This document shows positions 60,064-64,000 of a stretch of 64,000 nt of DNA, in pieces. The DNA lies in the NCBI RefSeq assembly GCF_021484805.1, contig NZ_CP090557.1, positions 2,926,001 through 2,990,000 on the forward strand, written 5' to 3'. The notes under the pieces were generated by a model that was not told where the DNA came from, ran no database searches, and saw nothing but the letters and a program-made list of their open reading frames with translations. Each line of letters begins with the position of its first letter. Within the stretch, counting starts at the first letter, position 1. A program made the translations under genes and the position numbers. The DNA is from Tellurirhabdus bombi. GTDB taxonomy: Bacteria; Bacteroidota; Bacteroidia; Cytophagales; Spirosomataceae.

Positions 60064-61341
60064 ATGACAACTACTTCTTGTGGAATTGATTTTGGTACAT
60101 CAAACTCAACCATTGCCCTCGATCTTGACGGAAAAATCAGTTTAGTGCCGATCGAACAGGACCACGTAACCATTCCTAGTGCTATATTTTTTCAACGGAC
60201 TACCAACAAAGCATTCTACGGCAGAAAGGCAATAGATCTATTTTTCGACCGGCAGGAGGGACGGTTCATGCGGAGTCTGAAACGGGTTTTAGGGACTTCT
60301 CTGATGAAGCAAGGGACGCTGGTAAATGGCGCTTCCATGAACTTTGGGATCATTATTACTGCTTTTCTGAAACACCTCAAAGACAAGGCCGATTTGTACG
60401 CTGATCAGGCTATTGAAAGCGTGGTGATGGGGCGGCCCGTGCATTTTGTCGATAATGATCCCAAAGCCGACGCCCAGGCACAGGAAGAACTGAAAACGAT
60501 TGCTCAACGGCTTGGCTTTAAACACATTGAGTTTCAATTTGAGCCCATTGCCGCCGCATTTGCCCACGAAGCGCGGATAAGCGGAGAAAAGTTAGCCATT
60601 GTGGCCGATTTAGGCGGGGGAACCTCCGATTTTACAGTTATCCGCTTATCATCCCAACACGTCAGCAAGTCCGATCGGTCATCCGATATTTTAGCCAATA
60701 CTGGGGTTCGTATTGGGGGTAATGATTTTGATAAAGCGTTAAGCCTGAGTGCTATTATGCCTGAGCTGGGTTACCGGAGCACGTACGGAGCTAAACACCT
60801 GGAAGTACCCTTAAAACCCTATCAGGACCTGGCCGAGTGGAGTAAAGTGAACTTCCTGTATACGCCCCGACTGATTATGCAGATCCGGCAGATTCTGCAC
60901 GAAGCAGATGATAAGCAACGCTACCGACGCCTTCTAAGCGTGCTTGAGCAGGAAACTGGACACATGCTGCTCGCTGGAGCAGAAGGAGCAAAGATTGCGC
61001 TTTCGGGCCAGGAGGAGTACGTCGCGCAATTCGATTTTATCGAAGCGGATTTTACCATTGCCATTCAACGGGCGCTCTTTGAGCAAGCCATCGACGGGGA
61101 GGTGGAGAAAATAGCGGCTTCTGCCTTGCAATGTCTTCAGGAAGCCGGGGTTCGGCAAGAAGCTATTGATTTAGTGATTCTGACGGGGGGGTCAACCGAA
61201 GTGCGCTCCGTGCAAGACATTTTCAAGCGGCTTTTTCCGAACGCAGCCATTGCCGACCAGAACAAACTTTCCAGCGTGGGGCTGGGTTTAGGCTACGACA
61301 GTCGGCTTAAATTTGGTCCGCAGACTAGCCCCGTCCGTTAG
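60064..61341 (+). CDS. Hsp70-family protein, YegD-like
   Basis: A 425-residue protein from ATG 60064. It shows the Hsp70 ATPase core: GIDFGTSNSTIALD near the N-terminus, VVMGRPVHF, EPIAAAFAHEA, ADLGGGTSDFTVIRL and LTGGSTEVRSVQDIF. It lacks the usual substrate-binding domain, so it belongs to the short YegD-type branch. The role is unclear; chaperone-like or regulatory ATPase activity is assumed from the fold. Confidence 0.88.
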   Translation: MTTTSCGIDFGTSNSTIALDLDGKISLVPIEQDHVTIPSAIFFQRTTNKAFYGRKAIDLFFDRQEGRFMRSLKRVLGTSLMKQGTLVNGASMNFGIIITAFLKHLKDKADLYADQAIESVVMGRPVHFVDNDPKADAQAQEELKTIAQRLGFKHIEFQFEPIAAAFAHEARISGEKLAIVADLGGGTSDFTVIRLSSQHVSKSDRSSDILANTGVRIGGNDFDKALSLSAIMPELGYRSTYGAKHLEVPLKPYQDLAEWSKVNFLYTPRLIMQIRQILHEADDKQRYRRLLSVLEQETGHMLLAGAEGAKIALSGQEEYVAQFDFIEADFTIAIQRALFEQAIDGEVEKIAASALQCLQEAGVRQEAIDLVILTGGSTEVRSVQDIFKRLFPNAAIADQNKLSSVGLGLGYDSRLKFGPQTSPVR

Positions 61342-61392
61342 GGTAGGTTTCACCAGGTTATAGGGATTAAAGCACCAGGATTCATCGTCTGG

Positions 61393-62159
61393 TTGGCGTC
61401 ATTTGCCCTAATCTTTTCAAGCCAGCTTGAGATGTATTCTAAAAACTGGTATGAGTATAACTTCACGACTGATGAATGGACGCTGGTAACCCCGATAGAC
61501 CCTCCCCGCGGTGGCGGTTTTGCTGGTGTTCGGGGTGCTTCTGGCTTTAGCTACCAAGGCCTTGGTTTTCTGCTTTTCGGGGAACCCGACAAGGCAGTCT
61601 CAATACCTTCCATTACCTGACGGCAACGGCCTATTCTCCCGCTACCGGCTGGAAACCGGTCAAAGTGAAAATCTTTGATACACCCATTTTTGCGACACCA
61701 ACCTGGGAATACGAGGATTTTGTGGGCAAGATGACCGTTTTTCGCTTTGATGGATTTACGTTTATCATCGATAACCAGTTGTATCATGGGGGCGGCTTTA
61801 GCGGTACTCCAGCTGGATTTTATTTGTTCCCAAAGTCTGAATTTGGCGACATTTTCATGCGGGATATGTTTGTGTACGACATCAACGCGTCTGACCCTGC
61901 TACCTTACAACTAAGTCTGAAAAAACGCCTCCAAACGCCCTCGGCTGACTACAATCTGGAAGGCGCTACGAATGGATTTGCCGTAGGCAACAAAGGATAT
62001 ATTCTGCTGGCTAACGGCGAACTGGCTCGCTTTACCCCGTAAACTGAAACCTGGGAAAAAGTAAGTAACGCGCCTGATTCCCTAAAGGCGGGGACACTAC
62101 TAAATAATAAAGCCTTTTTCCTAAGAGCCCAGAAACTGTATTCGTATACACCCGATTAA
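61393..62159 (+). pseudogene. Decayed Kelch-like beta-propeller gene
   Basis: Two ORFs and a tail share one Kelch-like sequence. ORF 1 (WYEYNFTTDEWTLVTPID) ends at 61620. The reading continues in another frame (LTATAYSPATGWKPVKVKIF) through 61665-62042, then stops at TAA 62040-62042. Past that stop the same frame stays open (TETWEKVSNAPDSLKAG...) to 62159. At least one frameshift and one in-frame stop are present. It would have been a small secreted or periplasmic propeller of unknown function. Confidence 0.8.
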
Positions 62160-62194
62160 AACCGCTCATGCAAAACAGCACTATTGTCTACTAA

Positions 62195-63844
62195 TTATTT
62201 TTTATTCAATAAATGACTAAGGTCACCCGCCCGAAACCAGCGATACCCGTAGGCTTCCAGCATGATTTTATGCACTCCCTGCGAATCGGCCTCACTTTGT
62301 TCATTGTTCATCAAATCGATGAGACGCGATGCCTTGGGCTGCTTCAGATTGAGAATGGCTTCCTGCGGGTGATGGTCGAAATTATGCAGAATAACCACCG
62401 AATTGCCCTTCCAACTGTAGTGCATGGCCAGGACTTCAGTGCGCTCGGTAGACAAAATCTGCCACTGGCCCCAGCCAATTTCAGGGCATTCTTTCCGTAA
62501 ACGAATCAGCATGGTCATCCATTTCAGGAGGGAGCTTGAATCACGGCGCTGGGCTTCTACGTTAACGTGCGAAAAGGCATAAGGACCTTCATCAATGATG
62601 GGGTGCACCAGCTTCTCCGCCGCAGAAAAACCCGCCTGGGGATCAGAACACCACTGCATGGGCGTCCGCACCGCTTCGCGTTCCTTGAGGGTCAGGTCAT
62701 CGCCCATGCCAATTTCATCGCCGTAGCGAATTACCGGCGCACCGGGTAATGAGAACATTAAACTATAGGCCAATTCGGTTTGCTGCCGACTGCCGATCAT
62801 GGAAGCCAGCCGCCGCCGCAGTCCCCGGCCATAAATCTGCATGGATGGATCAGGCCCGAAGCGGGCAAAAACGGCTTGGCGTTGCTCTTCGGTCAGGTTG
62901 CCTAAATCGAGTTCGTCATGGTTGCGCAGGAAATTGGCCCATTGAGCGGTGATCGGAATCGTTCGGGTTGCTTCCAGCGCCTTGATCAGTGAGGTCGTGT
63001 CGGCGGTAGCTAAACTGTGGAAAAGGTGCTGATTGACAAAAAAATTGAACAGTAAATGAACGCCTTCCCCGTCTTCCCCGAAAAACGGATAGCTTTCTTC
63101 GGGGAGTACATTGGCTTCGCCCAAAATGATGGCATCGCCCTTGCGCCATTGCAGAAAGCGACGCATTTCCCGGAGGTAGTCGAAATTCATGGGCGGAAAA
63201 ACCGTACCCGGCTCCGTTGATTCCAGCACAAAAGGCAGCGCATCGACGCGAAAACCCGCCACGCCCAACTGAAGCCAGTAGCCCATGATGCGGCGAATTT
63301 CGGCCCGAACATTTTCGTTGTCCATGTTCAAATCGGGCTGAAAGCTGTAAAAACGGTGGAAATAATACGCCTGCGCCTGTTTATCGTAGGTCCAGGTCGT
63401 TTTCTCAACGCCGGGGAAGGCCATGCCTTTGTCCGAATTTGCTGGTTTTTTCTTCGACCAGATATACCAGTCGCGGTACAGGGAATCCTCACTGCTGCGG
63501 GCGTCCTGAAACCAGGGATGTTTTATCGAGGTATGATTGACAACCAGATCGATAAGCACTTTAATACCCCGTTTATTGGCTTGATGCATGAACTCAACAA
63601 AGTCACCGCTTGAGCCGTGTCGCGGGTCTACCCCGTAATAGTCTTTGATGTCGTACCCATTGTCCTGGTTGGGAGTTGGCTGGAAGGGGGCCAGCCAGAC
63701 TGCATCGACACCCAGCGCCTGAAGGTAATCCAGCCGACGGTTAAGCCCCGTAAAATCGCCAACACCGTCGCCGTTGGCGTCCATAAATGTCTCTAAGTCG
63801 AGGCTGTAGATAATTGCGTTTTTATACCAAAGTTCTTCAATCAT
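62195..63844 (-). CDS. GH13 alpha-amylase-family enzyme, trehalose-synthase-like
   Basis: A 549-residue protein of glycoside hydrolase family 13. Visible motifs: IIYSLDLETFMDANGDGVGD, VLIDLVVNHTS, GFRVDALPF (nucleophile D201), ILGEANV (acid/base E243) and FLRNHDELD (D310). The pattern and length fit the trehalose synthase / maltase-like (GH13_16) group, which interconverts maltose and trehalose or hydrolyses alpha-glucosides. No signal peptide, so it acts in the cytosol. Exact specificity cannot be told from motifs. Confidence 0.9.
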   Translation of the reverse strand: MIEELWYKNAIIYSLDLETFMDANGDGVGDFTGLNRRLDYLQALGVDAVWLAPFQPTPNQDNGYDIKDYYGVDPRHGSSGDFVEFMHQANKRGIKVLIDLVVNHTSIKHPWFQDARSSEDSLYRDWYIWSKKKPANSDKGMAFPGVEKTTWTYDKQAQAYYFHRFYSFQPDLNMDNENVRAEIRRIMGYWLQLGVAGFRVDALPFVLESTEPGTVFPPMNFDYLREMRRFLQWRKGDAIILGEANVLPEESYPFFGEDGEGVHLLFNFFVNQHLFHSLATADTTSLIKALEATRTIPITAQWANFLRNHDELDLGNLTEEQRQAVFARFGPDPSMQIYGRGLRRRLASMIGSRQQTELAYSLMFSLPGAPVIRYGDEIGMGDDLTLKEREAVRTPMQWCSDPQAGFSAAEKLVHPIIDEGPYAFSHVNVEAQRRDSSSLLKWMTMLIRLRKECPEIGWGQWQILSTERTEVLAMHYSWKGNSVVILHNFDHHPQEAILNLKQPKASRLIDLMNNEQSEADSQGVHKIMLEAYGYRWFRAGDLSHLLNKK

Positions 63845-64000
63845 ACCTATTCAACTAATTTAGGCCTTCGCGGTTTGCCACTTCTAGGCCAGGAACAGGC
63901 TAAAGGCGATAGCTTTTACTGAGAATGGATGGCTTTGTGGAAAACTGACAAAGGGGTAGAAGTGAGCACGTTCCGTTGGCGTAAATGATGTTTAATAGCC

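Noticed and set aside
60064-61341. Hsp70-like gene as the missing actin-like PRTRC member
   Set aside because: It lies in host DNA far from the cassette and has YegD-like motifs, so it is unlikely to be part of the PRTRC group.

Overview
The window looks like a chromosome segment of a Bacteroidota bacterium, most likely a Cytophagales/Spirosomaceae-type organism. It carries the right-hand ~48 kb of a temperate siphovirus-like prophage followed by ~16 kb of host DNA. The taxonomic guess rests on the Bacteroidota flavour of many families (PRTRC proteins, DUF4494, a tyrosine recombinase with a Bacteroidota-type active site, a MacB/FtsX-like permease, a curlin-repeat protein) and on TAnnTTTG-type promoter elements; it is inference, not a database result.

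Prophage late region (1-24650, plus strand). The order is unusual: tape measure protein, a small protein, a stand-alone LytTR DNA-binding protein, large tail/receptor-binding proteins (one with a discoidin-like domain, one with an SGNH-hydrolase domain), then portal, MuF-like minor head protein, scaffold and major capsid protein. A lysis cassette follows, with a holin-like protein, a secreted CHAP-like hydrolase, a glucosaminidase-like enzyme and nested membrane/coiled-coil (spanin-like) proteins. No terminase is visible; it probably lies left of the window, with the left prophage end.

Accessory region (24650-29470). Two tandem DUF5677 paralogues (plus strand) sit between two nearly identical terminators, which makes them a clear moron cassette. 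They are followed by a minus-strand set of AT-rich small or membrane genes, including a DUF3850 (ASCH-like) and a DUF6794-like protein.

Early/replication region (29470-41009, minus strand). A PRTRC-like cassette (ThiF, B, F, C, E) is joined to a sliding-clamp homologue, a VRR-NUC nuclease, a DUF4494 protein, a DnaC-like ATPase and a winged-helix initiator. The initiator gene contains eight ~22.5-bp iterons beside an AT-rich stretch, as in lambda O/ori. Upstream lie small membrane ORFs, a strongly folding intergenic element, small DNA-binding proteins, an AntA/AntB-type antirepressor and a Cro-position protein, read divergently from a CI-like S24 repressor at 41132.

Lysogeny/immunity region (41132-47901). 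Genes beside the repressor and integrase are AT-rich and look like lysogenic-conversion or defence genes: a secreted protein, a three-gene membrane-plus-DUF6414-like operon, an HTH-DUF2158 fusion and an Mrr-like endonuclease. The integrase abuts a 45-bp 3' fragment of a tRNA-Met gene (47857-47901), read as the right attachment site.

Host region (47902-64000). It holds a frameshifted HNH nuclease gene, a curlin-repeat (functional amyloid) gene, a UvrA2-like ATPase, a MacB/FtsX-like permease, a large secreted protein of unknown function, a GNAT acetyltransferase, an Hsp70-family protein, a decayed Kelch-like gene and a GH13 trehalose-synthase-like enzyme.
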